A DNA stretch of 64,000 bases from Mesorhizobium sp. SOD10 (GCA_000824805.1 CCNA01000034.1:682001-746000), one strand, 5' to 3'; shown: positions 1-8,334, counted from the first letter of the stretch. Numbers and translations: made by a program. Notes: generated from the sequence alone by a model not told the origin.

Positions 1-1
1 G

Positions 2-1630
2 TCAATTGGTGAGCTGCAGCCTGGAGAACTTGTTGGCGATCGTCTGGAAGACGTTGGGGAGCTTGGCCGGGTCCTCGACGGCGTAGTAGTCGGTCGGATC
101 GGACGCGCAGGCGCTATAGAGCGAGCGGTTGGCCGCCGTGTCGGACTGCAGCACCATGGTATAGATCTGGACACCCTGGTTCTTCAGCTGGGTGCAGACA
201 TCCTTGGTCCAGCCGTCGACGTTGCGCGCCGCCGTCGTCTGATTGCTTGAGCCGAAACGGCCGCTGGCGAGGTAGCCGTAAGAGGTGTAGTCCGATTTCT
301 GCGGCGTGTTGCTGGCGCCGTAGACAACGTTTTCGCCGTCGGTCAAAAGCATCACAACCTTGGTGACGCCTGCCGTCTTGTAAGGGGATGCATCGGTGTA
401 GGGCGGCTGCGGCGACAGCACCCGCTGGCCCCAGGCGAGCCCTTCCGACACGTTGGTGCCTGAGCCGTTCCATTCGCTCATCTGGCTTGCCGCCAGGCGC
501 AGCTTGTCGAAGTCATCGGTCAGGGGAATGATCGGCGTCGGGCAGGCGCGGTTGGGGCCGATGGTGATCGTGCTGCCCGTCTCGGTGATCAGCCTGGTGG
601 TCGAGGCGACATACTTTCCGATGATCTTCAGATCGACGCTGAGCAGCGCATTGACGAGGCCGGAAGCCAGGCCGCTGAGGTCTATGCCCAGAATATTCTG
701 GTTGAGCTTGCTGTTGTCGATCGTGTCGTCGAGATAGGAATTGTTGTAGCCGGTCGAGGAATTGCCGTAGGAGGCCGACGGCTTCTTGGCGATGTCGGGA
801 TCATCCGGTGCGAAATAGGGCACGAACAGCGTATCGGGCTTGGACGGATCCGGCGGCGTATCGGAGATGTTCAAGGCGCCCGGCCGGGCCTCGACGCAGC
901 CCTTCCAGCCCGTGTTGTTCCATCCGCCCTTCTGGCCAAGCTGCCTGAACAGCGCCATATGGTTCGGCCGCTTGCCGCCGACGATCGGGAAATTGACGCC
1001 GTTGGTGGACGACTTGCCGTCCATGTCGATCCAGGCCGGGTCGAACTCGGGGCCATTGACGTTGACGGCCGTGACGAAGGGCACCAGCGAGGCGCGCACC
1101 GGACGGGTCGGCGACTTGACCGCTTCGAGATAGTCGAGCAGCGACTTGGTCGCGGTCCGGAGCGCGCTGATGCGCGCGCCAGCCATCGAGCCGGTGTTGT
1201 CAAGCACCAGCACCACTTCGAGCTGATTGTTGGATTCGACCGCGGAAGCGTTGACGCTGATGTGCTTTTCGGCGCCAAACAGGAACGCGAAATTGAGATT
1301 GACGTCCGCCGAGGCGGTGGCCCTGGTCTTGACGAAGTTGACGCCCCTGTCGACCGTCAACGTGGCCTTGGCGTTGGAAAGTTCGCCATGGCCGGCGATA
1401 TTGGCCTGGAAATAGCTGTTGAAGGCGCCGGTGCGCGTCGTCTCGGCGTCGCCCAGATGCGAGGAAGCGAGGTTCGCCGCGTCCAACGCGTTCTGCAGAT
1501 CGCTTTTGGCCCGCATCAACGTCGAGACGTCGGTCGCAAACGCCACTGCGCCCAGCATGGCAGGCACGCCCACCGCCAGCATCAACGAGAAATTGCCTCG
1601 CCTTGAGCGCCAGAACCGCCTGAGAAGCAT
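2..1630 (-). CDS. TadG-like pilus assembly protein with von Willebrand A domain
   Basis: A 542-residue protein of the TadE/TadG pilus-assembly type. The N-terminus is basic (MLLRRFWRSRRGNFSL) and is followed by one hydrophobic segment at about residues 15-33, as in Flp/Tad pseudopilin-like proteins that are anchored in the inner membrane and exposed to the periplasm. A von Willebrand A domain starts near residue 138 with a MIDAS motif (VLVLDNTGSM) and has the later acidic loop (MLLTDGEN) near residue 430. TadG-like proteins help build Flp pili; no other tad gene is in the window, so this is an orphan copy, and a general VWA protein is the alternative. The stop codon sits at the very left edge, so the gene is complete. 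Confidence 0.85.
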   Translation of the reverse strand: MLLRRFWRSRRGNFSLMLAVGVPAMLGAVAFATDVSTLMRAKSDLQNALDAANLASSHLGDAETTRTGAFNSYFQANIAGHGELSNAKATLTVDRGVNFVKTRATASADVNLNFAFLFGAEKHISVNASAVESNNQLEVVLVLDNTGSMAGARISALRTATKSLLDYLEAVKSPTRPVRASLVPFVTAVNVNGPEFDPAWIDMDGKSSTNGVNFPIVGGKRPNHMALFRQLGQKGGWNNTGWKGCVEARPGALNISDTPPDPSKPDTLFVPYFAPDDPDIAKKPSASYGNSSTGYNNSYLDDTIDNSKLNQNILGIDLSGLASGLVNALLSVDLKIIGKYVASTTRLITETGSTITIGPNRACPTPIIPLTDDFDKLRLAASQMSEWNGSGTNVSEGLAWGQRVLSPQPPYTDASPYKTAGVTKVVMLLTDGENVVYGASNTPQKSDYTSYGYLASGRFGSSNQTTAARNVDGWTKDVCTQLKNQGVQIYTMVLQSDTAANRSLYSACASDPTDYYAVEDPAKLPNVFQTIANKFSRLQLTN

Positions 1631-2103
1631 TCCCTACCCCTGGAATTGCTCGATGGGATTGCCCGATCTTCGCTGCCTTGCGGCCCGCGTGCCTCTCATG
1701 CGCCTTTGATGATAAATAGGTGGTTACAACCAGATACAACCTAATATGGTGGTTAAAGGCGAATTACCGGAAAATCGATAGATCGAGCATCGGCTGGCGC
1801 TTGGCGTTTTTTTGAAGCTGCGACACATTGGAGACTCGCCCGGCGCCTTGCCGGCCTTGCCTTCCTGGCGAATTGCTATATAGACGCGCTCAATCTGCCG
1901 GTCCTTGCTGGGGGCTGAACGGAGGGCCGTGGCTTTCGAAGCCGCGACACGAAGCCAGAAGCGCTTCCCGCCTCCCGTGTCTCCGCTCTCGACCGTCTCG
2001 TGATGCTCCTTTCTTCCCTGCGCCTTGGCGACCGGGTCAGACAAGTTGCAGAGGCTTAGCCGCGAGGGCCGGTGAGAGAAACGAAGAAAGGCAGAAAAAC
2101 ATA
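1631..2103. promoter_or_regulatory. Divergent intergenic region; leader of the rpsF operon
   Basis: This 473-base gap separates the divergent TadG-like gene and rpsF. On the plus strand TTGCCT (1857-1862), 16 bases, then TATAGA (1879-1884) is a plausible sigma-70 promoter, which would give an untranslated leader of about 210 nt before rpsF. S6:S18 autoregulatory leaders are known upstream of rpsF in several bacterial groups; I cannot fold this one to test it. Close to the TadG-like gene an AT-richer patch (about 1705-1765) has repeated ggtTacaacc-like words that could be an operator. No convincing coding frame is present. Confidence 0.45.
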
Positions 2104-2598
2104 ATGGCTCTTTACGAACATGTGTTTCTTGCCCGGCAGGACCTGTCGCAGCAGCAGGTTGACGCGCTTGTTGAACAGTACAAGGGCGTCATCACGGCGA
2201 ATGGCGGCTCGGTCGGCCGGATCGAGAACTGGGGACTGAAGTCCCTCACCTACCGGGTCAAGAAGAACCGGAAGGCTTACTACACGCTGATGGACATCAC
2301 CTGCCCGCCGGCCGCGCTCAACGAAATGGAGCGCCAGATGGGCCTGTCGGAAGACGTCCTTCGCTTCCTCACCGTCAAGGTCGAAGCGCATGAGGAAGGT
2401 CCTTCGGCGATGATGCAGAAGCGCGAAGAGCGCTCCGAGCGCGGCGGCTTCGGCGACCGCGAGCGTGGCGATCGTGGCCCGCGTTCCTTCGGCGACCGCG
2501 ACCGCGGCGACCGTGGTCCGCGTTCGTTCGGCGACCGCGAAGGCGGCGACCGTGGCCCGCGCCGTCCGCGCGAAGGCTTTGAAGGGGGTGCAGAATAA
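2104..2598 (+). CDS. rpsF: 30S ribosomal protein S6
   Basis: A 164-residue S6 protein, part of the 30S platform where it pairs with S18. The N-terminal 95 residues follow the S6 fold (MALYEHVFLARQDLS, then YRVKKNRKAYYTLMDI). The start at 2104 is chosen because the family begins MALYEHV, and the frame upstream is untranslated leader. After residue about 110 the protein carries an Arg/Gly/Asp-rich tail containing three 13-residue tandem units (GDRERGDRGPRSF and variants), longer than the approximately 135 residues usual for S6. The TAA stop overlaps the rpsR ATG by one base (TAATG), so the S6 and S18 partners are translationally coupled. Confidence 0.97.
   Translation: MALYEHVFLARQDLSQQQVDALVEQYKGVITANGGSVGRIENWGLKSLTYRVKKNRKAYYTLMDITCPPAALNEMERQMGLSEDVLRFLTVKVEAHEEGPSAMMQKREERSERGGFGDRERGDRGPRSFGDRDRGDRGPRSFGDREGGDRGPRRPREGFEGGAE
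2452..2568 (+). repeat. Three 39-bp tandem repeats encoding the S6 tail
   Basis: Three adjacent in-frame 39-bp units at 2452-2490, 2491-2529 and 2530-2568 encode GDRERGDRGPRSF, GDRDRGDRGPRSF and GDREGGDRGPRRP. The units differ by substitutions only, so copy number could change without loss of frame. Confidence 0.9.
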
Positions 2599-2846
2599 TG
2601 GTCGACATCAACCAGATCCCGACCCGGCGTCCGTTCCACCGCCGCCGCAAGACCTGCCCGTTCTCCGGCGCCAACGCGCCGAAGATCGACTACAAGGACG
2701 TGCGTCTCCTGCAGCGCTATATTTCCGAGCGCGGCAAGATCGTACCCTCGCGCATCACTGCCGTCAGCCAGAAGAAGCAGCGCGAGCTCGCCAAGGCGAT
2801 CAAGCGCGCCCGCTTCCTCGGCCTGCTGCCTTACGTGGTCCGCTAA
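2598..2846 (+). CDS. rpsR: 30S ribosomal protein S18
   Basis: An 82-residue S18 protein, the small-subunit partner of S6. Diagnostic sequence includes RRKTCPFSG near residue 15, DYKDVRLLQRYISERGKI in the middle, and SQKKQRELAKAIKRARFLG near the C-terminus. It starts at an ATG overlapping the rpsF stop codon by one base, so translation should be coupled. Length is normal for the family. A strong hairpin lies 13 bases after the stop, before rplI. Confidence 0.98.
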   Translation: MVDINQIPTRRPFHRRRKTCPFSGANAPKIDYKDVRLLQRYISERGKIVPSRITAVSQKKQRELAKAIKRARFLGLLPYVVR

Positions 2847-2858
2847 GCTCTGGAATCC

Positions 2859-2884
2859 GAAGCGGGCGGCCAGCCGCCCGCTTC
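2859..2884 (+). promoter_or_regulatory. Strong hairpin between rpsR and rplI
   Basis: A 12-bp perfect stem (gaagcgggcggc paired with gccgcccgcttc) with a two-base centre. It is not followed by a T-run, so it is not a classical terminator. In this position it could stabilise the rpsF-rpsR mRNA end or partly attenuate read-through to rplI. The remaining bases of the 220-base gap show no gene. Confidence 0.55.
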
Positions 2885-3066
2885 CACCTTCCGGCGGCGG
2901 GCGTCACGAAGGTTTGAAAGTCAAATCCCGAGTTGGGGCCGATAGCCTCTAACTGCCCAGACAGGCAGGACAGCGACAAGAGCGGCGACGCCGCCAAGCT
3001 TCCTGACCTGTTCCAATTCATTCAGCGCCGATCGAACGGTCGGCGCACAGACGAAGGAACGAAACC

Positions 3067-3651
3067 ATGGAAGTCATTCTCCTCGAGCGCATTTCCCGCC
3101 TTGGCCAGATGGGCGACACCGTCAAGGTCAAGGACGGCTTCGCCCGCAATTTCCTGCTGCCGCAGGGCAAGGCGCTGCGCGCCAACGAAGCCAACAAGAA
3201 GAAGTTCGAAGGGCAGCGCGCACAGCTTGAAGCCCGCAACCTGGAGCGCAAGTCGGAAGCCTCCAAGATCGCCGAGACGCTCGACGGCAAGAGCTTCATC
3301 GTCGTGCGCTCGGCCGGCGAGACCGGCCAGCTCTACGGCTCGGTGTCGACCCGCGATATCGCCGAGCTGCTCACCGCCGAAGGCTTCACCGTCAGCCGCA
3401 ACCAGATCGAGCTCAACCAGCCGATCAAGACCATCGGCCTCTCCAATGTGGCGATCGCGCTGCATCCGGAAGTCGAGGTCACCGTGACGCTCAACGTCGC
3501 CCGTTCGGCCGACGAGGCGGAGCGCCAGGCCAAGGGCGAGACGCTGACCACCGCCGAAGCCATCTATGGCGAGGACATCAACGACAATGCCCGGCCGGAG
3601 AATTTCTTCGACCCGAACGCCGAATTCGAAGGCGGCGAAGAGAACGCCTGA
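3067..3651 (+). CDS. rplI: 50S ribosomal protein L9
   Basis: A 194-residue L9 protein. The N-terminal domain shows the family signature (MEVILLERISRLGQMGDTV, then VKDGFARNFLLPQGKA), followed by the long connecting helix rich in Lys/Glu (about residues 42-75) and the C-terminal 23S rRNA-binding domain. A C-terminal extension (about residues 150-194, ending in an acidic stretch EFEGGEENA) is longer than the roughly 150-residue enterobacterial form and is common in alphaproteobacteria. It closes the S6-S18-L9 cluster and is followed by a clear rho-independent terminator about 110 bases downstream. Confidence 0.97.
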   Translation: MEVILLERISRLGQMGDTVKVKDGFARNFLLPQGKALRANEANKKKFEGQRAQLEARNLERKSEASKIAETLDGKSFIVVRSAGETGQLYGSVSTRDIAELLTAEGFTVSRNQIELNQPIKTIGLSNVAIALHPEVEVTVTLNVARSADEAERQAKGETLTTAEAIYGEDINDNARPENFFDPNAEFEGGEENA

Positions 3652-3761
3652 TCTCAGGTCCGATCTCTGGGCCCGGTCTCTGGGCCCGATCGCCGGGCCT
3701 GACCGGCACAGTTTCCGAGGCATCGCTTCGGCTCGCACACGTCCAGGATTTCTGGACCAAC

Positions 3762-3788
3762 GCCCGGGTCTCAGACCCGGGCTTTTTT
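3762..3788 (+). terminator. Rho-independent terminator of the ribosomal operon
   Basis: Perfect inverted repeat gcccgggt-ctcag-acccgggc directly followed by TTTTTT. Position about 110 bases after rplI and before the cfa-like gene fits the end of the rpsF-rpsR-rplI transcript. Confidence 0.9.
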
Positions 3789-3933
3789 GTGCCAAAAGGA
3801 ACTTTTCGACACCCTATATCTTGTGCACATTACAGCGTGGCGCGTCGATTGGACGCGGAACGACGCGCTGCACTTTCGATCCGGCATATTCCAGTCCGAT
3901 TACCGGGTGATCCGACTGAGGGGACATTTGGTC

Positions 3934-5223
3934 ATGAACATCCTGTTGAAACACGTTCTCGAACGCCTGGTGCGCATCGGCGACCTCAAGGTGACCGGCC
4001 CGAAGGGTACGACGCACAAGTTCGGCGACGGCAGCGGCGAACCGGTGCATATCAATATCAAGACCTCGCATGCCGAACGCGCCATCACCTTCGACCCGAT
4101 GCTGGCGGTGCCCGAAGCCTATATGGACGGCGAGCTCGATGTGCTCGAGGGCGGCGTTCTCGGGCTGATGCGCATCGCATTTCAAAACATGGGCTCGAGC
4201 GGCATCGACGTCACCTGGTCGAAGGCGATCGAGGGCCTGCGCCACGCCTTCCGCCGGCTGCAGCAGATCAACACCGCCTCACGCTCGCGCCGAAACGTCG
4301 AGCGGCACTACGACCTGTCCGGTGAGCTCTACAAGCTCTTCCTCGACGAGGATATGCAATATTCCTGCGCCTATTTCGAACAGCCCGATATGACGCTGGA
4401 CGAAGCGCAGCTTGCCAAGAAGCGCCACATCGCCGCCAAGCTGCGGCTCAAGGCCGGCCAGACCGTGCTCGACATCGGCTCCGGCTGGGGTGGTCTCGGC
4501 CTCTATCTCGCCAAGGCCTTCGATGTCGACGTGCAGGGCGTGACGCTGTCGACGGAGCAGCACGGCGTCTCCACCGACCGCGCGCATGCGCAAGGCTTGC
4601 AGGACCGGGTGCATTTCGATCTCAAGGATTACCGTCATATCAACGAGCGCTTCGACCGCATCGTCTCGGTCGGCATGTTCGAGCATGTCGGCGTCAACCA
4701 TTACCGCACCTTCTTCGACAAGGCCGCGACGCTTCTGAAGCCGGACGGCGTGATGCTGCTTCACACCATCGGCCGCTCCGGCGTGCCGTGGGCGACCAGC
4801 GCCTTCATCCGCAAATACATCTTCCCCGGCGGCTACATCCCGGCGATGTCGGAAGTGCTGCCGGCGATCGAGAAGTCGGGCCTGATCGTCACCGACATCG
4901 AGATCCTGCGGCTGCACTACGCCGACACGCTCAAGCATTGGGGCGCGCGCTTCGCCGTCAACCGCGACAAGGCGAAAGCGATCTATGACGAGCGCTTCTG
5001 CAGGATGTGGGAGTTCTATCTCGCCGCCTCGGAGGCCGCCTTCCGCTGGCAGGACCTGGTGATCTTCCAGTTCCAGATCACCAAGAAGAACGACACGCTG
5101 CCAATGACGCGCGACTATATGGCCAAATGCGAGAAGGCGCTGGAGCTGCGCGATATCGGCCACAAGGAGCCGGCGGCGCCTGCGCCAGCCAAGCCGACGC
5201 GTCGCCGCAAGGCGGTGGAATAG
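3934..5223 (+). CDS. cfa: Cyclopropane-fatty-acyl-phospholipid synthase family methyltransferase
   Basis: A 429-residue SAM-dependent methyltransferase of the CFA synthase family, which methylenates double bonds of membrane phospholipid acyl chains. The SAM motif I (VLDIGSGWGG) is at about residues 178-187, after the family block CAYFEQPDMTLDEAQLAKK. The post-motif region RIVSVGMFEHVG is also typical. The frame is open further upstream, but the ATG at 3934 is chosen because gagggg lies about 10 bases before it and the upstream extension does not resemble the family. A CTATAT -10-like element at 3814-3819 may mark the promoter. Rhizobia often carry two cfa paralogues, so the exact substrate is uncertain. 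It ends in an Ala/Lys-rich tail. Confidence 0.88.
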   Translation: MNILLKHVLERLVRIGDLKVTGPKGTTHKFGDGSGEPVHINIKTSHAERAITFDPMLAVPEAYMDGELDVLEGGVLGLMRIAFQNMGSSGIDVTWSKAIEGLRHAFRRLQQINTASRSRRNVERHYDLSGELYKLFLDEDMQYSCAYFEQPDMTLDEAQLAKKRHIAAKLRLKAGQTVLDIGSGWGGLGLYLAKAFDVDVQGVTLSTEQHGVSTDRAHAQGLQDRVHFDLKDYRHINERFDRIVSVGMFEHVGVNHYRTFFDKAATLLKPDGVMLLHTIGRSGVPWATSAFIRKYIFPGGYIPAMSEVLPAIEKSGLIVTDIEILRLHYADTLKHWGARFAVNRDKAKAIYDERFCRMWEFYLAASEAAFRWQDLVIFQFQITKKNDTLPMTRDYMAKCEKALELRDIGHKEPAAPAPAKPTRRRKAVE

Positions 5224-5261
5224 ACGCGCATTGCCGCTTGCCATCGCGGCCTGACGCCCCG

Positions 5262-5289
5262 AAAAAGGTCTCGTTCGCGAGACCTTTTT
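5262..5289 (+). terminator. Hairpin with flanking A and T runs, abutting the ynfA start codon
   Basis: A perfect 12-bp stem (aaaaaggtctcg / cgagaccttttt) with a TTCG loop. The A-run and T-run make it terminator-like in both directions. It lies about 40 bases after the cfa-like stop. The ATG of ynfA begins at 5291, two bases after the stem, so the same element covers the position where a ribosome binding site would be. Confidence 0.85.
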
Positions 5290-5290
5290 C

Positions 5291-5611
5291 ATGACCTACC
5301 TCATCTACACCGCAGCCGCCCTTGCCGAGATCGCCGGCTGCTTTTCCTTCTGGGCGTGGTGGCGGCTGGATAAGTCACCGCTCTGGCTTCTGCCCGGCCT
5401 CGCCTCGCTGGCGCTGTTCGCCTTGCTTTTGTCGCTGGTCGAAACGGATGCGGCGGGCCGCGCCTATGCCGCCTATGGCGGCATCTACATCGCCGCCTCG
5501 CTCGGTTGGTTGTGGCTGGTCGAGGGCACGCGCCCCGACCGCTGGGATCTGGCCGGCGCCGCGCTCTGCATTGCCGGCGCCTCCGTCATCCTGCTGGCGC
5601 CTAGAGCATGA
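5291..5611 (+). CDS. ynfA: YnfA/UPF0060 family small membrane protein
   Basis: A 106-residue protein with four predicted membrane segments, matching the YnfA (UPF0060) family. Recognisable stretches are AEIAGCFSFWAWWRLDKS near residue 12, GRAYAAYGGIYIAASLGWLW in the middle, and DLAGAALCIAGASVILLAP at the end. YnfA proteins resemble small multidrug resistance transporters, but the function is not firmly established. The start at 5291 aligns with the family N-terminus and no other in-frame ATG is available, yet the upstream bases form a terminator hairpin instead of a Shine-Dalgarno site. The stop codon lies inside a palindromic repeat. Confidence 0.88.
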   Translation: MTYLIYTAAALAEIAGCFSFWAWWRLDKSPLWLLPGLASLALFALLLSLVETDAAGRAYAAYGGIYIAASLGWLWLVEGTRPDRWDLAGAALCIAGASVILLAPRA

Positions 5612-5653
5612 TGCCGAAAAGTGTGAAGCGGTTTTCGGACGACATCATGCTCT
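5603..5653. repeat. Rhizobial-type palindromic intergenic repeat
   Basis: A 51-base element with inverted ends (agagcatgatg ... catcatgctct) enclosing the core ccgaaaagtgtgaagcggtttt. From memory this family of short palindromic repeats is abundant in Mesorhizobium and related genomes. Here it overlaps the ynfA stop codon (TGA at 5609-5611) and lies just before the next gene. As RNA it would fold into a long stem. Confidence 0.8.
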
Positions 5654-5680
5654 ATCTCTTCAATCCTAAGGGGGCCTGAG

Positions 5681-6646
5681 GTGGAATTGCCCGCCCCACT
5701 CCGGCAAGGCGTCGACAGCCTGCTTGAGAAAGTGACGCTGCCGGTGCTGAAGCAGGCCGCCAGGACGCTCTCGGAGCGCTATCGCGCGGAGCTGCGCGAC
5801 GGCCGCCTGCATATGGGCGAGGACATGGCGGTTAAGGCCTATCTGGCGACGCGACTGCCCGCCACCTATGCCGCGGTCCGCGCCAGCCTCATTGCGCTGG
5901 CCGATGCGCGACCGGATTTCCATCCGAAGACCTTGCTCGACATCGGCGCCGGGCCTGGCACCATGCTTTGGGCCACGGTGGATGCCTGGCCGGAGCTGGA
6001 GCAGGCGATCCTGGTCGAAGCAAGCGCCGCGGTGCGCAAGGTCGGGCAGGCGCTTGCGTCGGGCACGATCGCGGCCCGCGCCGAATGGATCGCCGGCGAC
6101 GCCACCATCGATCTCGACGGACTCAAGCCCGCCGATCTCGTCAGCATCGCCTATGTGCTCGACGAGGTCGCACCGGCCTCGCTGCCGAAGCTCGTCCACC
6201 GCCTCTGGCAGCTGACCGCCGACACGCTGCTTATTGTCGAGCCCGGCACGCCCGCCGGCTGGCAACGCATCCTTGCCGCGCGGCAGCAACTGATCGAAGC
6301 CGGCGCGCATATCCTGGCGCCCTGTCCGCACCAGGCGCCCTGCCCGCTCAAGCCGCCGGACTGGTGCCATTTTTCGCGCCGCGTCGCCCGCTCGCGCCTG
6401 CATCGTCTCGTCAAGGAAGCCGACGTGCCGTGGGAGGACGAGAAATTCATCTATCTGGCCGCGTCCCGGCAGCCGACGCCGGTTCGCCCGGCACGGGTGC
6501 TCGCGCCGCCGAAAGGCGGTTCCGGCAAGGTGGTGCTGAAACTCTGCCAGCCGGACGGCAGCGCCGGCGAGCAGTTGCTCAGCAAGCGCGACGGGGATGT
6601 CTTCAAGATCGCACGACGGGCCGATTGGGGCGATACGCTGGGATAG
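5681..6646 (+). CDS. Rsm22-like small ribosomal subunit methyltransferase family protein
   Basis: A 321-residue protein of the Rsm22/METTL17 family, whose mitochondrial members bind the small ribosomal subunit during assembly. The SAM motif (LLDIGAGPGTMLW) lies near residue 87. A C-terminal block typical of the family reads VEPGTPAGWQRILAARQQL, then CPHQAPCPL and DWCHFS around residues 214-230. These cysteines match the cluster that binds [4Fe-4S] in METTL17-type proteins. A GTG start at 5681 is preceded by an aaggggg stretch. The bacterial function is inferred from the family only. It is in the same direction as dnaB, but the 197-base gap argues for separate transcription. Confidence 0.78.
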   Translation: MELPAPLRQGVDSLLEKVTLPVLKQAARTLSERYRAELRDGRLHMGEDMAVKAYLATRLPATYAAVRASLIALADARPDFHPKTLLDIGAGPGTMLWATVDAWPELEQAILVEASAAVRKVGQALASGTIAARAEWIAGDATIDLDGLKPADLVSIAYVLDEVAPASLPKLVHRLWQLTADTLLIVEPGTPAGWQRILAARQQLIEAGAHILAPCPHQAPCPLKPPDWCHFSRRVARSRLHRLVKEADVPWEDEKFIYLAASRQPTPVRPARVLAPPKGGSGKVVLKLCQPDGSAGEQLLSKRDGDVFKIARRADWGDTLG

Positions 6647-6843
6647 GAATTTTCTTGTTTTGTTCTCGTTCGAAGCGCTATCTTCGGCCTCTTCGATTCG
6701 AGTCAATGACGATTCTTTCCACGAGAAAATTTTGCTGTGAATCGCGAGTATCAAAGTCAGTCAGAATCTTACTGTTGCAGAAAGGTCAGCACCCATTTGT
6801 CTCGTTCTGATATCGAGGAGGCGGGATCGAAATCGGGGACATC

Positions 6844-8334
6844 ATGGCAGAGGCGGCACTGAAATTCGGCGCGGCGGAGACGCCGCTTTATCGCGAGGCC
6901 CCGAACAACATCGAGGCCGAGCAGGCGCTGCTCGGCGCCATCCTCGTCAACAACGACGCCTTCTATCGCGTCTCGGATTTCCTCAAGCCGGCGCATTTCT
7001 ACGAGCCGCTGCACCGCCGCATCTTCGAGGTCGCTTCCGAGCTCATCCGCATGGGCAAGATCGCGACGCCGATCACGCTCAAGACCTTCCTGCCGGCCGA
7101 CGAGAAGGTCGGCGACATGACGGTGGCGCAATATGTGGTGCGGCTTGCCGTGGAAGCCGTTACCGTCGTCAATGCGACCGACTATGGCCGCGCCATATAC
7201 GACCTCGCGACGCGCCGCGCGCTGATCACCGTCGGCGAGGACATGGTCAACATCGCCTATGACGCGCCGGTCGACATGTCGCCCGCCGACCAGATCGAGG
7301 ACGCCGAGCGGCGGCTGTTCGAGCTCGCCGAAACGGGCCGCTACGACGGCGGCTTCGAGAGCTTCAACGATGCGGTCAAGACCGCCGTCGACATGGCCAA
7401 TGCAGCCTATATGCGTGATGGCCACCTGTCCGGCATCTCGACCGGCCTGCGCGACCTCGACCGCCGTATGGGCGGCTTGCAGCCTTCCGACCTGATCGTG
7501 CTCGCCGGGCGCCCGGGCATGGGCAAGACCTCTTTGGCCACCAACATCGCCTTCAACATCGCCGAGGCCTATGTGCCGGCGCAGCAGGCCGACGGCACGT
7601 TCAAGGCCGCCAATGGCGGTGTCGTCGGCTTCTTCTCGCTCGAAATGTCGTCGGAACAGCTCGCCACCCGCATCATCTCCGAGCAGACCGAGATTTCGTC
7701 GTCGAAAATCCGCCGCGGCGAGATCACCGAGATGGATTTCGAAAAACTCGTGGCCTGCTCGCAGACGATGCAGAAGATCCCGCTGTTCATCGACCAGACC
7801 GGCGGCATCTCGATCGCGCAGCTCTCCGCCCGCGCGCGACGCCTGAAGCGCCAGCGCGGCCTCGACCTCATCGTCATCGACTATATCCAGCTCATGCAGG
7901 GCTCCTCCGCGCGCGCCTCGCAAAACCGCGTGCAGGAAATCACCGAGATCACCACGGGTCTCAAGGCTTTGGCCAAGGAGCTCGGCGTGCCGATCATCGC
8001 GCTGTCGCAGCTGTCGCGCCAGGTCGAAAGCCGCGACGACAAGCGCCCGCAGCTCTCGGACCTTCGCGAATCCGGCTCCATCGAGCAGGACGCCGACGTG
8101 GTGCTGTTCGTCTATCGCGAGGAATATTACCTCAAGAACCGCGAGCCGAAGCTCGGCACCGAGGAATACGTGAAGTGGGAAAACGAGATGAACGAGGCGC
8201 GCGGCAAGGCCGAGGTGATCGTGGCCAAGCAGCGCCACGGACCGACCGGCACGGTGAGCCTTGCCTTCCACGGCGAGTTCACGCGGTTCTCGGACCTGGC
8301 CGAGGAGCATCATCTGCCGGAGAGGTTTGAGTAG
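6844..8334 (+). CDS. dnaB: Replicative DNA helicase DnaB
   Basis: A 496-residue hexameric helicase that unwinds the replication fork. The N-terminal primase-interacting domain starts with NIEAEQALLGAILVNNDAF. The RecA-like C-terminal domain has a Walker A motif (GRPGMGKTSL) at about residues 221-230, a Walker B region (LIVIDYIQLM) near residue 345, and the family end block LSQLSRQVESRDDKRPQLSDLRESGSIEQDAD. Length is normal. A TTG-start hypothetical gene begins 23 bases after the stop, before radA. Confidence 0.98.
   Translation: MAEAALKFGAAETPLYREAPNNIEAEQALLGAILVNNDAFYRVSDFLKPAHFYEPLHRRIFEVASELIRMGKIATPITLKTFLPADEKVGDMTVAQYVVRLAVEAVTVVNATDYGRAIYDLATRRALITVGEDMVNIAYDAPVDMSPADQIEDAERRLFELAETGRYDGGFESFNDAVKTAVDMANAAYMRDGHLSGISTGLRDLDRRMGGLQPSDLIVLAGRPGMGKTSLATNIAFNIAEAYVPAQQADGTFKAANGGVVGFFSLEMSSEQLATRIISEQTEISSSKIRRGEITEMDFEKLVACSQTMQKIPLFIDQTGGISIAQLSARARRLKRQRGLDLIVIDYIQLMQGSSARASQNRVQEITEITTGLKALAKELGVPIIALSQLSRQVESRDDKRPQLSDLRESGSIEQDADVVLFVYREEYYLKNREPKLGTEEYVKWENEMNEARGKAEVIVAKQRHGPTGTVSLAFHGEFTRFSDLAEEHHLPERFE

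Noticed and set aside
6769..8313. A 514-residue open frame antisense to dnaB
   Set aside because: It lacks recognisable motifs and covers the same bases as dnaB, whose helicase motifs are clear.
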